Translations under genes and position numbers: made by a program
Part shown: positions 9,647 through 18,207 of the stretch, piece after piece
Layout of the letters: every line of letters begins with the position of its first letter
Position numbering within the stretch: position 1 is the stretch's first letter
Notes under the pieces: generated by a model
What the model saw: only the letters and a program-made list of their open reading frames with translations
The model's database searches: none
Told to the model about the DNA's origin: nothing
From: Roseimicrobium gellanilyticum
GTDB taxonomy: Bacteria; Verrucomicrobiota; Verrucomicrobiia; Verrucomicrobiales; Verrucomicrobiaceae
Reading direction: 5' to 3'
DNA: 64,000 nucleotides
NCBI RefSeq assembly: GCF_003315205.1
Contig: NZ_QNRR01000006.1
Location: forward strand, 124,001-188,000

Positions 9647-10234
9647 ATGAATCTTCCCAACAAGCTCACCGTTGCCCGTTTCATTCTCACGGTGGTGTTT
9701 GTCATTCTGTTCTACGTCCCGCTGCAGAACCGCGTGGGACTGGCGTTGCTGGTGTTCATCGCGGCCGCGCTCACGGATCTGGCGGATGGGAAAATCGCCC
9801 GCGCCCGGGGGCTGGTGACGAATTTCGGCAAGCTGATGGATCCCCTGGCGGACAAGGTGCTGATGACGGCGGCCCTGGTGTTTCTGGCCGTGGCGGAACT
9901 GCACCCGATTCCAGCGTGGATCGTGGTGGCCGTGCTGGCGCGTGAGTTCTTTGTGACCGGCATCCGTGTGGTGGCAGCGAACAACGGCGTCATCCTCGCG
10001 GCGGAGAAGCTGGGCAAGCACAAGATGGTCTGGCAGGTCATTACCACCATTTACTTTCTCATGCTGCAGGCAAGCCTGGAGCCGAACACACGTTGGCTGG
10101 ATGCGATGTTCGCATGGAAACCCATGTCTCCCGGCATCTTCGGCGTGTTCTGCCTGGTGATGATGACGGGCCTTACCATGATATCAGGGTTCAGCTACTT
10201 CTGGAAGAACCGGAAGCTCTTTGGCGACGCCTGA
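9647..10234 (+). CDS. pgsA: CDP-diacylglycerol-glycerol-3-phosphate 3-phosphatidyltransferase
   Basis: Makes phosphatidylglycerophosphate from CDP-diacylglycerol and glycerol 3-phosphate at the inner membrane, the committed step to phosphatidylglycerol. It has 195 residues, the usual length. The start MNLPNKLTVARF is characteristic. The CDP-alcohol phosphatidyltransferase signature DG(x2)AR(x8)G(x3)D(x3)D is intact, from DLADGKIARARG to GKLMDPLADK (residues about 45-70). About four to five hydrophobic helices follow. It is not tightly coupled to either neighbour. Confidence 0.93.
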   Translation: MNLPNKLTVARFILTVVFVILFYVPLQNRVGLALLVFIAAALTDLADGKIARARGLVTNFGKLMDPLADKVLMTAALVFLAVAELHPIPAWIVVAVLAREFFVTGIRVVAANNGVILAAEKLGKHKMVWQVITTIYFLMLQASLEPNTRWLDAMFAWKPMSPGIFGVFCLVMMTGLTMISGFSYFWKNRKLFGDA

Positions 10235-10357
10235 GCATGTCGTGACTCTCTCTGCCGGAGCGAAATGATCCGGTATTGCGGGAGGTGAAAACGTTATTGC
10301 CAAGTGCCCACTGCATCGCTGTAAGCTGGGTGCTCTGCTCATCGTAACCATCCGACC

Positions 10358-11662
10358 ATGAAGCCCACCCACTTCGCCACCCGCACCACCCTGCTCGCGC
10401 TCGCTCTGGCGCTTCCCACCCTGCTGCCTGCGCAGACACGTTCCAGTCTGCCTCCTCGCGGGGGCGTCACCGTTGCCACGGCTGCCGTGGGTGATTGGCC
10501 CACGTTCCGCGGAGCCGACCGCACGGACATTTCCAAGGAAACCGGACTGCTGAAGCAGTGGCCTTCTTCCGGACCCAAGAAACTGTGGACCTATGAAAAT
10601 GCCGGTTTCGGCTATTCCGGCTTCGCCATCGCAGGTGGCACCCTGTACACCCTCGGAGCGCGTGACTCGGTGGAGTATCTCGTCGCGGTGGACGCGAACA
10701 CCGGCAAGGAGAAGTGGGCCGCGGAAATCGGGCCGCTGCTGACCAATGGCTGGGGAGATGGCCCACGTGCCACACCCACGGTGGACGGTGACCGCGTCTA
10801 TGCCATGGGCGGAAAGGGCGACCTCGTGTGCGTCAGCGCCAAGGATGGCAAGGAACAGTGGAAGGCCAGCATGACCGAAGCGGGCGGCAAGGTCCCCGGC
10901 TGGGGCTATTGCGAATCTCCGCTGGTGGATGGCAAGCTCGTCATCTGCACCCCCGGCGGCCCCAAAGGCACCCTGATGGCGCTCGACAAGATGACCGGCA
11001 AACAGGTCTGGCAGAGCGAGGAGTGGACGGACGGCGCGCAGTACGCCAGCCCCATCGTGATTGAGCACGGCGGCAAGCGTCAGTACGTGCAGCTCACCAT
11101 GCAGAACTTTGCCGGAGTGAATGCGGCGGATGGCAAGGTCGTCTGGAAGTCCGCCTTCCCGGGCAAGACGGCCGTGATTCCCACCCCCATCTACAAGGAT
11201 GGCCAGGTGTATGTGGCAGCTGGCTACGGCGTGGGCTGCAAGTCCGTGAAACTCACGGGCAGCGCCGAGCCGGAAGTGCTCTATGAAAACACCAACATGG
11301 TGAACCATCACGGCGGTGTGATCCTCGTGGGTGACTATCTCTACGGCCACTCTGACAAGGGCGGCTGGACCTGCCAGGACTTCAAGACTGGCGAGGTGAA
11401 GTGGGCGGAGAACGGCAAGCTCAAGAAGGGCGCCATCCACTGCGCGGACGGCATGCTCTACCTGCTGGAGGAAAACACCGGCACCGTGGTGCTCATTGAG
11501 GCGTCACCGAACGGTTGGAATGAGCATGGGCGATTCGTCCTGGAGCCGCAGACGACGAACCGCAATCCCAAGGGCAAAATCTGGGTCCACCCCGTGGTCA
11601 GCAATGGAAAGCTGTACCTGCGGGACCAGGAGTTCGTTTCCTGCTTTGACCTGAAGAAATAA
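10358..11662 (+). CDS. Exported PQQ-like beta-propeller repeat protein
   Basis: A 434-residue protein with a signal peptide (hydrophobic stretch ending PTLLPAQ, residues 1-26) followed by WPTFRG, the usual entry motif of PQQ-like propellers in this phylum. The blades show repeated patterns such as LVAVDANTGKEKW, LVCVSAKDGKEQWK, LMALDKMTGKQVW and NAADGKVVWK. These match the structural repeat of PQQ dehydrogenases and BamB, but no catalytic domain or haem motif is present. It is likely a periplasmic binding or scaffold protein of unknown substrate. A paralogue follows directly at 11805. Confidence 0.88.
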   Translation: MKPTHFATRTTLLALALALPTLLPAQTRSSLPPRGGVTVATAAVGDWPTFRGADRTDISKETGLLKQWPSSGPKKLWTYENAGFGYSGFAIAGGTLYTLGARDSVEYLVAVDANTGKEKWAAEIGPLLTNGWGDGPRATPTVDGDRVYAMGGKGDLVCVSAKDGKEQWKASMTEAGGKVPGWGYCESPLVDGKLVICTPGGPKGTLMALDKMTGKQVWQSEEWTDGAQYASPIVIEHGGKRQYVQLTMQNFAGVNAADGKVVWKSAFPGKTAVIPTPIYKDGQVYVAAGYGVGCKSVKLTGSAEPEVLYENTNMVNHHGGVILVGDYLYGHSDKGGWTCQDFKTGEVKWAENGKLKKGAIHCADGMLYLLEENTGTVVLIEASPNGWNEHGRFVLEPQTTNRNPKGKIWVHPVVSNGKLYLRDQEFVSCFDLKK

Positions 11663-11804
11663 GCAGTTCGGACTGCTCATGCATCTCGCCGTCTGGCCGG
11701 CGCGGAAAACTCCGCGCTAAGGCCGGGCGGTATTGCACGTTTGCAATTTGGGGCACATGAATGCCCCATCAGTCGCTCGCATCCCACGCTCACCCGTCTT
11801 TCCC

Positions 11805-13079
11805 ATGAAAGTTTCCCAGCCTCTTTGGGCAGCCTGTCTCCTGACCGTCACCCTTTCGTCCTGCCTCCTGCCCGCTGCCTCCGCGGCGAACTGGCCCATG
11901 TGGCGGGGACCCACCAACGACGGCGTCACTGAGGAAACGGATCTGCCGCTCCAGTGGAGCACGACGGAAAATGTAAAGTGGAAGGTGTCCCTGCCGGACC
12001 GTGGAAACTCCACCCCGGTGGTGTGGGGGGACAAGGTCTTCCTCACCCAACCCATCGAGCGTGAAGGGAAGCGGCTGCTGCTTTGCTTCGACAAGAAGAC
12101 GGGCAACAAGCTGTGGGAATCCGGCATCACCTACAAGGAGGCCGAGCTCACGCACGCCACCAATCCCTACTGCTCCGCCTCGCCTGCGACGGATGGAGAA
12201 CGCGTAGTGGTCTTCTTCGGCTCCGCAGGTGTGTACTGCTATGACATGAATGGCAAGGAACTGTGGAAGCGCACGGATCTGGGACGCCAGCATCACATTT
12301 GGGGGAATGGCACCTCGCCAGTGATCGCGGGAGATCGCGTGTTTCTGAACTTCGGCCCCGGGGAGAAGACGGTGCTGTACGCCTTTGACAAGAAGACCGG
12401 AAAGACCCTCTGGGAACACAATGAGCCGGGTGGCGCCTCAGGTGAAGGCTCCGGCAAGAAGTGGCTGGGCTCCTGGAGCGACCCGTTGCTCCGGAAGGTG
12501 GACAATCGTTATGAACTCCTCATGACCTATCCGGGTCGCGCGTGCGCCTTTGACCCCATGACGGGCAAGGAGCTCTGGACCTGCGAAGGCATGACGCAAC
12601 TCGTCTACAACTCACCCGTGTACGCGGATGGCCTCATGGTTGCGGTGTCCAGCTACGGTGGCTCCGGCATGGTGGTGAAGGCTGGTGGAAATGGAAACGT
12701 GACCAGCAGCCACCGTGTGTGGCACCTGCCCAAGATCCAGCAGCGCATCGGTTCCGGTGTGATCCATGAGGGTCACTACTACATCCTCACGGACGGTGGC
12801 ATTGCCGAGTGCCGTGACCTGAAGACTGGCGAGGTGGTGTGGAACGAACGACTCAAAGGACCCGGCCCCACGGGGCAGAACTGGTCCTCCCTCGTGCGTT
12901 CCGGAGACAAGCTGTATGCCGCCAATCAGGGTGGTGACTGCTTTGTCTTCAAGGCGAGCCCGAAGTTTGAGCTGCTGGCGACGAACTCGCTCGGTGAAAA
13001 GATCATCGGCAGCATCGCCGTGTCTGATGGCCAGCTCTTCATCCGCAGCTACCAGAACCTGTGGTGCATTGGGAAGTGA
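11805..13079 (+). CDS. Exported PQQ-like beta-propeller repeat protein
   Basis: A 424-residue paralogue of the preceding gene. The start at 11805 places a signal peptide at the N-terminus (MKVSQPLWAACLL, then LSSC, then AASA before NWPMWRG). The LSSC could be a lipobox, so it may be a lipoprotein instead of a soluble periplasmic protein. Upstream in-frame ATGs would bury the signal. Blade motifs include LLCFDKKTGNKLW, YCYDMNGKELWKR, YAFDKKTGKTLWE and CRDLKTGEVVWNERL. Function unknown; the pair sits before DUF1080 and Gfo/Idh genes, which suggests a shared carbohydrate or oxidation context (inference). Confidence 0.87.
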   Translation: MKVSQPLWAACLLTVTLSSCLLPAASAANWPMWRGPTNDGVTEETDLPLQWSTTENVKWKVSLPDRGNSTPVVWGDKVFLTQPIEREGKRLLLCFDKKTGNKLWESGITYKEAELTHATNPYCSASPATDGERVVVFFGSAGVYCYDMNGKELWKRTDLGRQHHIWGNGTSPVIAGDRVFLNFGPGEKTVLYAFDKKTGKTLWEHNEPGGASGEGSGKKWLGSWSDPLLRKVDNRYELLMTYPGRACAFDPMTGKELWTCEGMTQLVYNSPVYADGLMVAVSSYGGSGMVVKAGGNGNVTSSHRVWHLPKIQQRIGSGVIHEGHYYILTDGGIAECRDLKTGEVVWNERLKGPGPTGQNWSSLVRSGDKLYAANQGGDCFVFKASPKFELLATNSLGEKIIGSIAVSDGQLFIRSYQNLWCIGK

Positions 13080-13133
13080 CACTAGGCTGTTTCTTCACGA
13101 AACAGACTCGATTCCGGTCGCGTACGTGAGGAG

Positions 13134-13871
13134 ATGAAGCCTCTCTCCCTGTTCATTCTCCTCGCGACTTCCACACTCGGCTTTGCCGCTGAGCCCGTCT
13201 CCCTTTTCAATGGGAAGGACCTCGACAACTGGAGTTTCAAGACCGGGAAAGGAACGCCCAAGTGGGAAGTGGCAGCGGCGAAGGTGGATGAATCCAATCC
13301 CAAGCTGCTGACCAGGGCTGGGGGCGGCTCCGGTTCCGGAATCGGAGGCCTTGCTGGGGATATCATCAGCTCTCAGTCGAGCTTGGTAAACTTCGCCACC
13401 AAACACGGCGACAGCGTGGACATCTACTCCAAGGAGAAGTTCGGCTCGTGCCTCATCGAGCTGGAAGTCATGGTGCCCAAGGGCTCCAACTCTGGCATCT
13501 ACGTGATGGGTGAATATGAAGTGCAGGTGTTCGATTCCTCCGGCAAGGCCGATGACAAGATGGGTCCCGGAGACATGGGCGCCATCTATGGCGCGGCTGT
13601 GCCCAAGGTGAATGCCTGCAAGGCTCCGGGCGAATGGCAGAAATATGTCATCGACTGGCAGGCACCCAAGTTCGATGCGAGCGGCAAGAAGATTGCCAAT
13701 GCGAAGTTCATCAAGGTGGAGCTGAACGGCAAGGTGATGCACGAAAATCTGGAGATGCCCGGCCCCACTCCCTCTGGTGTCACCGGCAAGGAAGCCGCGG
13801 AAGGTCCCATCATGTTCCAGGGTGACCACGGTCCCGTCGCCTACCGGAACATCAAGATCACGCCACGCTAG
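13134..13871 (+). CDS. DUF1080 (3-keto-disaccharide hydrolase family) secreted protein
   Basis: A 245-residue exported protein. Residues 1-19 are a signal peptide, followed by VSLFNGKDLDNWSF, the typical opening of DUF1080 domains. Later motifs GSNSGIYVMGEYEVQV, GAIYGAAVPKVNACKAPGEWQKYVIDWQAP and EGPIMFQGDHGPVAYRNIKI match the concanavalin-like jellyroll of the family. Some members hydrolyse 3-keto-glycosides made by Gfo/Idh oxidoreductases. The next gene on the same strand is such an oxidoreductase, which fits a keto-sugar route (inference from context). A poly-Gly/Ser insertion near residues 60-75 is unusual. Confidence 0.88.
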   Translation: MKPLSLFILLATSTLGFAAEPVSLFNGKDLDNWSFKTGKGTPKWEVAAAKVDESNPKLLTRAGGGSGSGIGGLAGDIISSQSSLVNFATKHGDSVDIYSKEKFGSCLIELEVMVPKGSNSGIYVMGEYEVQVFDSSGKADDKMGPGDMGAIYGAAVPKVNACKAPGEWQKYVIDWQAPKFDASGKKIANAKFIKVELNGKVMHENLEMPGPTPSGVTGKEAAEGPIMFQGDHGPVAYRNIKITPR

Positions 13872-13898
13872 AAAGTAGTCCGCCGAGCCTCTGGAGGT

Positions 13899-13946
13899 TA
13901 GGCCTTCTGGCCTGACAGTGGATGTTGGGTCTTCCGACCCGACAGT
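13899..13946. repeat. Tandem pair of covarying 22-nt hairpins
   Basis: Two units, 13899-13919 and 13925-13946, share the layout stem, TTC loop, stem, GACAGT. The stems differ between units (AGGCC/GGCCT versus GGGTC/GACCC) but stay paired in each. They lie between the DUF1080 stop and the Gfo/Idh start and may be small REP-like hairpins. Confidence 0.5.
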
Positions 13947-14065
13947 TACTCCCACTTTCTCCTCGCAGCAAAAGCCCAGAACCGGGCACAAGCTGCGAAG
14001 AATAAGCGGGGCTGTACTGGCTTGTTGGGCTGCGGTACAACCGCAGCCAGCTTTTCCACCTTCCC

Positions 14066-15349
14066 ATGTCTCAAACCATCCAGATCGCCCTCGTCGGCGC
14101 CGGCATGTTCGGCGGTGATGTTCACGCCCGAGCGTACGCAGACCTGCAGCGCTTTGGCATCGCCGGCCAGCTTGCCCGTGTGGGACTGGACATGTGGAAT
14201 CGCGACTTCGCGGACATCCGTTTTGACCTCGTGGCCGTGGCCACGCGCTCCGAAGCCTCTGCAAAAAAAGCCGCCGCGAACTTCAAGGACCTCACCGGTC
14301 ATGAGCCGCGCGCCTATCACGGTGATGAACCTTGGACGGACATCCTGCGTGATTTCCCGGACCTTGATGTGCTTGCCGTGGCCACGCCGGACCACCTGCA
14401 CACCCAGCCCATTCTCGCGGCACTGGACAAGGGAGTGCATGTCATCACGGAGAAGCCCATGTGCCTGAGCATTCATGAGGCGGATGAGATCATCGACCTC
14501 GCGAAGCGAAGGAATCGCGTGGTCGCGGTGGACATGCACAAACGCTACGACCCGGACCACCTGCGCATCAAGAACGACATCCAGAACCGCATCGGCGCCC
14601 CCCTGTATGGCACCGCGTATCTTGAGGAGCCGCTGGAGGTGAGCACCAGCACCTTCAAATGGGTGGAAAGCAGCGACCCCTTCAGCTACGTGGGGCCGCA
14701 CTGGACGGATCTGATTCACAGCTACTACCAGAGCAAGCCCGTTTCACTCACCGCGATCGGCCAGAAGAAGCGTCTCGTACGTGATGGCATCAATGCCTAT
14801 GACGCCGTGCAGGTCCGCGTGGACTACGAGAACGGCATGAGCATCAACTACCACAACAACTGGATTACTCCTGCCGACTTCGAAGGGCCGGTGAACCAGG
14901 GCCACGAAATCGTTGGCGCGGATGGCAAGGTGGAGAGCGACCAGCAGTACCGTGGTTTCCGCTTCTGGAACAACGGTGGTGGCTCACGCACGAGCAACAA
15001 CCATTTCACCCGCGATGTCGCTCGTCCGGATGGCACGCGCGGTTACCTTGGCTACGGTGTCGACAGCCTCACCGTGGGCCTCGCCGCCATCTGCCGCATG
15101 AAGTATCATGGTGCATCACGAGATGATGTGGCGTCGCTTTATCCCACCGCGGAAGAGGCGCGCATCACCACTGCCATCGTCCATGCCGCGGCTGAGGTGC
15201 GTGACTTGAACTTCAAGTACACCCAGGAAGGCAAGGGCGCGCCCGTAACGGCTAGGTTCGGTGCCGATGGCATCACCATCGTGGATCCCATGCGCGCGAG
15301 CGAAGGGGTCGAGGGTGTGTTCAAGAAGGTGTATGACCGGCCGTTGTAG
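14066..15349 (+). CDS. Gfo/Idh/MocA-family NAD(P)-dependent oxidoreductase
   Basis: A 427-residue cytoplasmic-type dehydrogenase. It begins with a Rossmann strand (IQIALVGAGMFGGDVHARAY) and has the cofactor loop ending VAVATPDHLHTQPIL, then VITEKPMCLS with the family EKP lysine near residue 133, and DMHKRYDPDH in the catalytic region. The C-terminal alpha/beta domain covers residues about 150-400. Members oxidise or reduce sugars and cyclitols. It is longer than the usual 330-390 residues, mainly through loops. There is no signal peptide. It sits about 195 bp after the DUF1080 gene and converges on an AraC regulator. Confidence 0.88.
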   Translation: MSQTIQIALVGAGMFGGDVHARAYADLQRFGIAGQLARVGLDMWNRDFADIRFDLVAVATRSEASAKKAAANFKDLTGHEPRAYHGDEPWTDILRDFPDLDVLAVATPDHLHTQPILAALDKGVHVITEKPMCLSIHEADEIIDLAKRRNRVVAVDMHKRYDPDHLRIKNDIQNRIGAPLYGTAYLEEPLEVSTSTFKWVESSDPFSYVGPHWTDLIHSYYQSKPVSLTAIGQKKRLVRDGINAYDAVQVRVDYENGMSINYHNNWITPADFEGPVNQGHEIVGADGKVESDQQYRGFRFWNNGGGSRTSNNHFTRDVARPDGTRGYLGYGVDSLTVGLAAICRMKYHGASRDDVASLYPTAEEARITTAIVHAAAEVRDLNFKYTQEGKGAPVTARFGADGITIVDPMRASEGVEGVFKKVYDRPL

Positions 15350-15415
15350 CGGTGAGGTGCCAGTCCCCTTGATTGAGCGGCGGTGCTCACAGTGAAGTGA
15401 CCGTTGGACGTGACG

Positions 15416-15652
15416 GAGCGCTTTGCGTCTTGGAGTGCGGTGGCAAGCTTCAAGCGCGACACCGCTTTGAACGGAGTGAGCAAACGTTCCGTCCTCCACA
15501 GCCTCCCAACACCCCTGGCCTATGAAATTGGGCAGGGTATTGGTGAGTCTCATCCCTGGGAGAAAATCTGGGGCTCCGCTCAAAGCGGTGTCGCGGCCTC
15601 AAGGGAGGCCTCTGCCACCGCACTCCACGACGCAAAGCGCAGATCCATTTCG
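15416..15652. repeat. Long imperfect palindrome, copy 1
   Basis: The left arm (15416-15476) and right arm (15584-15652) are inverted copies around a roughly 107-bp centre. Shared arm blocks are GCGCTTTGCGTC, GGAGTGCGGTGGCA, GCGACACCGCTTTGA and CGGAG. Each arm also has a short private insert. The same arms occur at 56451-56697, and a divergent form at 52864-53092. No transposase is inside, so a MITE-like or REP-derived repeat is likely. It fills the gap between the convergent oxidoreductase and AraC genes. Confidence 0.8.
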
Positions 15653-15720
15653 CAGGATCGTGCTGACATTTGCGCCTTGGTCATAGGCCCGCTTGAGCAT
15701 CCACTTCACCTCACCGCACC

Positions 15721-16593
15721 TCACGTCAACTTCGACACCTTCTCCCGATACTCCGTGGGTGTCATTCCCATGCGTGCCTGGAAGCGCTTGTTGAAGTTGG
15801 AGAGGCTTCCATACCCACAGGCGAAAGCCACCTGGGACACACCCATCTCCACTTCTTCCAGCAGCAGGCGGCAGGCACGCCCCACGCGCAGTTCATTGAT
15901 ATAATCCGGCAGCGTGCGCCCCGTGCGCACGTGGAAGTAGCGGCTGAATGCGGCAGGACTCAGGTGCGCGAGCTTCGCCAGCTTCTGACGGCTGAGTGGT
16001 TCGGCCAGATGGTCATCAATGTGCTGGCACACGCGTCCCAGGCGCTCCTTATCCGTGAGATCGAGTTGAGGCGCAAACCCAGCGCTGGCCACGGGCTCCA
16101 GTTCATCCGACTTTGCCAATTCACCCAGGATGGCCAGCAACTCCATGAGCCGTGCATAGCCTGAGGTGTCCGCGAGCTTTTGCATCTTCTTCGCAATGGA
16201 GTCGCGCGTGCGCCCCTTCACCTGCAGGCCACGGCCGGCGAGTTGGAAGACCTTGCGCACATCGGAGAGTTCCGGGGCGGTGAGGAAACCGTTGCCCAGG
16301 AAACCATCCAGGAACTGCACCACCACGGCGTGCACGTTCTCGTCAGAGGAGCCGTTGCGCTGTTGATCCTGATGCCACACGTGAGGCAGGTTGGAACCCA
16401 CAAACACCAGGTCACCCGGGGAGAGCACGGTGATATTGTCGCCAATCATGCGGTAGCCGCTGCTCTTCAGCACCAGGGTCAGCTCATATTCCGGATGAAA
16501 GTGCCAGGGCGTGCCAAAGTCTGGAGCACGGATAATCTCACAGTGAAACGACTCCTGCGCAGTCACCGGTATCTTTTCCAGCAAGGCTTTCAT
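15721..16593 (-). CDS. AraC-family transcriptional regulator with cupin sensor domain
   Basis: A 290-residue DNA-binding regulator. The N-terminal half is an AraC-type cupin (FHPEYELTLVLKSSGYRMIGDN, then LSPGDLVFVGSNLPHVWH, residues about 27-85) that usually senses a sugar. The C-terminal 100 residues hold two helix-turn-helix motifs: LSRQKLAKLAHLSPAAFSRYF and VSQVAFACGYGSLSNFNKRF, followed by the classical MGMTPTEYR. The start at 16593 begins right before the cupin; the open frame extends upstream without conservation. A perfect 16-bp palindrome lies about 125 bp upstream. Confidence 0.92.
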   Translation of the reverse strand: MKALLEKIPVTAQESFHCEIIRAPDFGTPWHFHPEYELTLVLKSSGYRMIGDNITVLSPGDLVFVGSNLPHVWHQDQQRNGSSDENVHAVVVQFLDGFLGNGFLTAPELSDVRKVFQLAGRGLQVKGRTRDSIAKKMQKLADTSGYARLMELLAILGELAKSDELEPVASAGFAPQLDLTDKERLGRVCQHIDDHLAEPLSRQKLAKLAHLSPAAFSRYFHVRTGRTLPDYINELRVGRACRLLLEEVEMGVSQVAFACGYGSLSNFNKRFQARMGMTPTEYREKVSKLT

Positions 16594-16703
16594 GAAGGGG
16601 AGATCCCTGAAAGAGGGATGAGGGGAACTTGAATAAACTCCGTCACTCCGGGATGACAAGGACTGTCCTTCATCCCCCCGGCCACAAAATGGCCAGCCGG
16701 GGT

Positions 16704-16741
16704 GATAAATCGCACAGTTTCCTGCAGGAAACACGATAAAT
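16704..16741. promoter_or_regulatory. Palindrome flanked by GATAAAT direct repeats upstream of the AraC gene
   Basis: GTTTCCTGCAGGAAAC at 16717-16732 is a perfect 16-bp palindrome. GATAAAT occurs on both sides, at 16704-16710 and 16735-16741. It lies between the ROK stop and the AraC start, so it is a candidate operator for the AraC gene. No protein-site match is known to me. Confidence 0.4.
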
Positions 16742-16778
16742 GGACGCAGGGTATCCTGGCACCTGCTGTGCCCGACTT

Positions 16779-17501
16779 TCACTTGGGAGACTTCTTTGTC
16801 TTCCTCCGTGTGATGCGCCATGATGCGCCGTAAGGCTCAGCCAGCATGTCCGCACCCGGCCACAAACGTACGGCACCACGAAATGCCGCGCGGTTGTCCT
16901 GCTGGCTGCAGTCGGGTGGCAGCGGGCGAATGGCATCTGAATTTCCACCACCGAGCATGATGTGATCAGGCTTGAACACTTCACGCAGAAGTTCAATGCC
17001 TGCGAGCGCGGTGCGTTTCCAGCGCTTCTGTCCCCGTTTTTGAAACGCCTTGTCGGAGAGATGTTTCCCAAAGCGCTTTCCATCGGGCAGGCATAGGCTG
17101 CCGACTTCCAAGGGCACAATGACATCGTCCACAATGAGGGTCGCCCCAGTGCTGGTGCCGAAGCCCAGATAGAGCATGCGCCCTGTCCTGTGTGCGGCCA
17201 GCGCCTGCAGACCGGCGTCATTGATGAACCGGACCGGTTTGCCGAAAGCCTTCTTGAAGTCGATGCGCAGCCATCCTCCGCCGACATTCGGTGGTTCGCT
17301 TGCAGGCTGCCCATTTCTTACGACGCCCGGATAGCCGATGGTGATGGCCTGAAAGTCCCAGTCTTCGGTGGCCTTCAGCACCTCCTTGATCATGCGTGCC
17401 GCGGTCATCTTCCTCCCTGACGGAACTTTGACGACTGCTCTCCGGCCGGTGGCCATGAGCTTCACGTTCGTGCCGCCCACATCAATCATCAGGATCTTCA
17501 T
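16779..17501 (-). CDS. ROK-family sugar kinase, polyphosphate-glucokinase-like
   Basis: A 240-residue actin-fold kinase. It begins MKILMIDVGGTNVKLMATG, with the phosphate-binding DxGGTN at residues 7-12, as in polyphosphate/ATP glucokinases. FINDAGLQALAAHR (catalytic Asp in ND), LYLGFGTSTGATLIVDD and PLEVGSLCLPDGK follow. The ATG at 17501 overlaps by ATGA the out-of-frame end of the HAD gene upstream, indicating translational coupling of an ancestral HAD-ROK operon. Glucose phosphorylation is the likely role, consistent with the glycogen/trehalose enzymes encoded at 19-23 kb. A regulator role is less likely because no HTH is present. Confidence 0.82.
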   Translation of the reverse strand: MKILMIDVGGTNVKLMATGRRAVVKVPSGRKMTAARMIKEVLKATEDWDFQAITIGYPGVVRNGQPASEPPNVGGGWLRIDFKKAFGKPVRFINDAGLQALAAHRTGRMLYLGFGTSTGATLIVDDVIVPLEVGSLCLPDGKRFGKHLSDKAFQKRGQKRWKRTALAGIELLREVFKPDHIMLGGGNSDAIRPLPPDCSQQDNRAAFRGAVRLWPGADMLAEPYGASWRITRRKTKKSPK

Positions 17502-17617
17502 GACACTACTTGCGCAAGTGTGGCGGGTGTGAGTTCGCCTTTCACCATCAGCTCCAGCAATTGCACCACGCCCGCACCCGCGCGCCCGTCCGTGACGAAA
17601 TGGGCCTTTTCCTTCAG
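17498..17617 (-). other. Out-of-frame C-terminal tail of the HAD hydrolase
   Basis: Thirty-nine codons in a shifted frame read LKEKAHFVTDGRAGAGVVQ and continue to a TGA at 17498-17500. This is the ending expected for a HAD-IIB phosphatase after its NALP motif. The TGA overlaps the ROK start as ATGA. Its family-like sequence and perfect operon junction show that it belonged to the HAD gene. Confidence 0.75.
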
Positions 17618-18207
17618 CGAGGCAGGGCGTTGTCCACCGCGACGGCGCATCCGCAGAAGCTGAGGAAGGCATGATCGTTCTCGGCATCACCGACGCCTAC
17701 GACCTCACCGGGGTTGAGGTTGAGCAGCTTGAGTGCAGCCTTCAACCCTGAGGCCTTGTTCACTCCGGGAGGAAGGATCATCACTGCGCCCTTGTTGAAG
17801 GTGATGGTCAACTCCAGCCCCAATGCCTTGATGCATTCCACCGCGACGATTTCATGCGGGACACAGGTGGCAATGATGGTGAGCCCCACGGAAAGTGAGT
17901 CCACGCCGTTCTCCTGCAGCATTTCCACGAGCTCCTGTGACGGTGCCGGTGCCAGCAGGGTTTGCACGCCCGTGGCAGGCTCATAGAGTACGGCTCCATT
18001 CTCTGCCACGACGTGGTCGAAAACACGCAAATCCACCTGGAGCAACTCAAAATCACGGAGCTCACGCCCGGTCACCAGTATGACCTTGAGCCCGCTGGTT
18101 CTCGCCCGCGACACAGCCTCGTATACTTCCGGCAGCACCAGGCCATCCTCCGCCAGAGTTCCATCAAAGTCGGTGGCAAGCGCCTTCCAGGAAGAGGTGG
18201 TGTCCAT
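17614..18207 (-). CDS. HAD-IIB hydrolase, truncated by a C-terminal frameshift
   Basis: A 197-residue phosphatase of the HAD-IIB (Cof/phosphosugar phosphatase-like) type. Motif I is DFDGT with Asp 13 and 15; motif II is VILVTGR; a conserved Lys-containing NKGAVMILPPGVNKASGL precedes motif IV, GDAENDHAF. After VAVDNALPR a TGA ends the frame at 17614. The family continuation (LKEKAHFVTDG and onward) is present in the next frame, so one base appears to be missing near 17617-17622. The catalytic core is complete, so the short product might retain some activity. A sequencing error is also possible. ATG 18207 puts motif I close to the N-terminus; ATG 18231 is the alternative. Confidence 0.7.
   Translation of the reverse strand: MDTTSSWKALATDFDGTLAEDGLVLPEVYEAVSRARTSGLKVILVTGRELRDFELLQVDLRVFDHVVAENGAVLYEPATGVQTLLAPAPSQELVEMLQENGVDSLSVGLTIIATCVPHEIVAVECIKALGLELTITFNKGAVMILPPGVNKASGLKAALKLLNLNPGEVVGVGDAENDHAFLSFCGCAVAVDNALPR

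Noticed and set aside
13095-14264. A 389-codon frame on minus across the DUF1080 gene
   Set aside because: Crosses two genes and a hairpin pair; no domain similarity visible.
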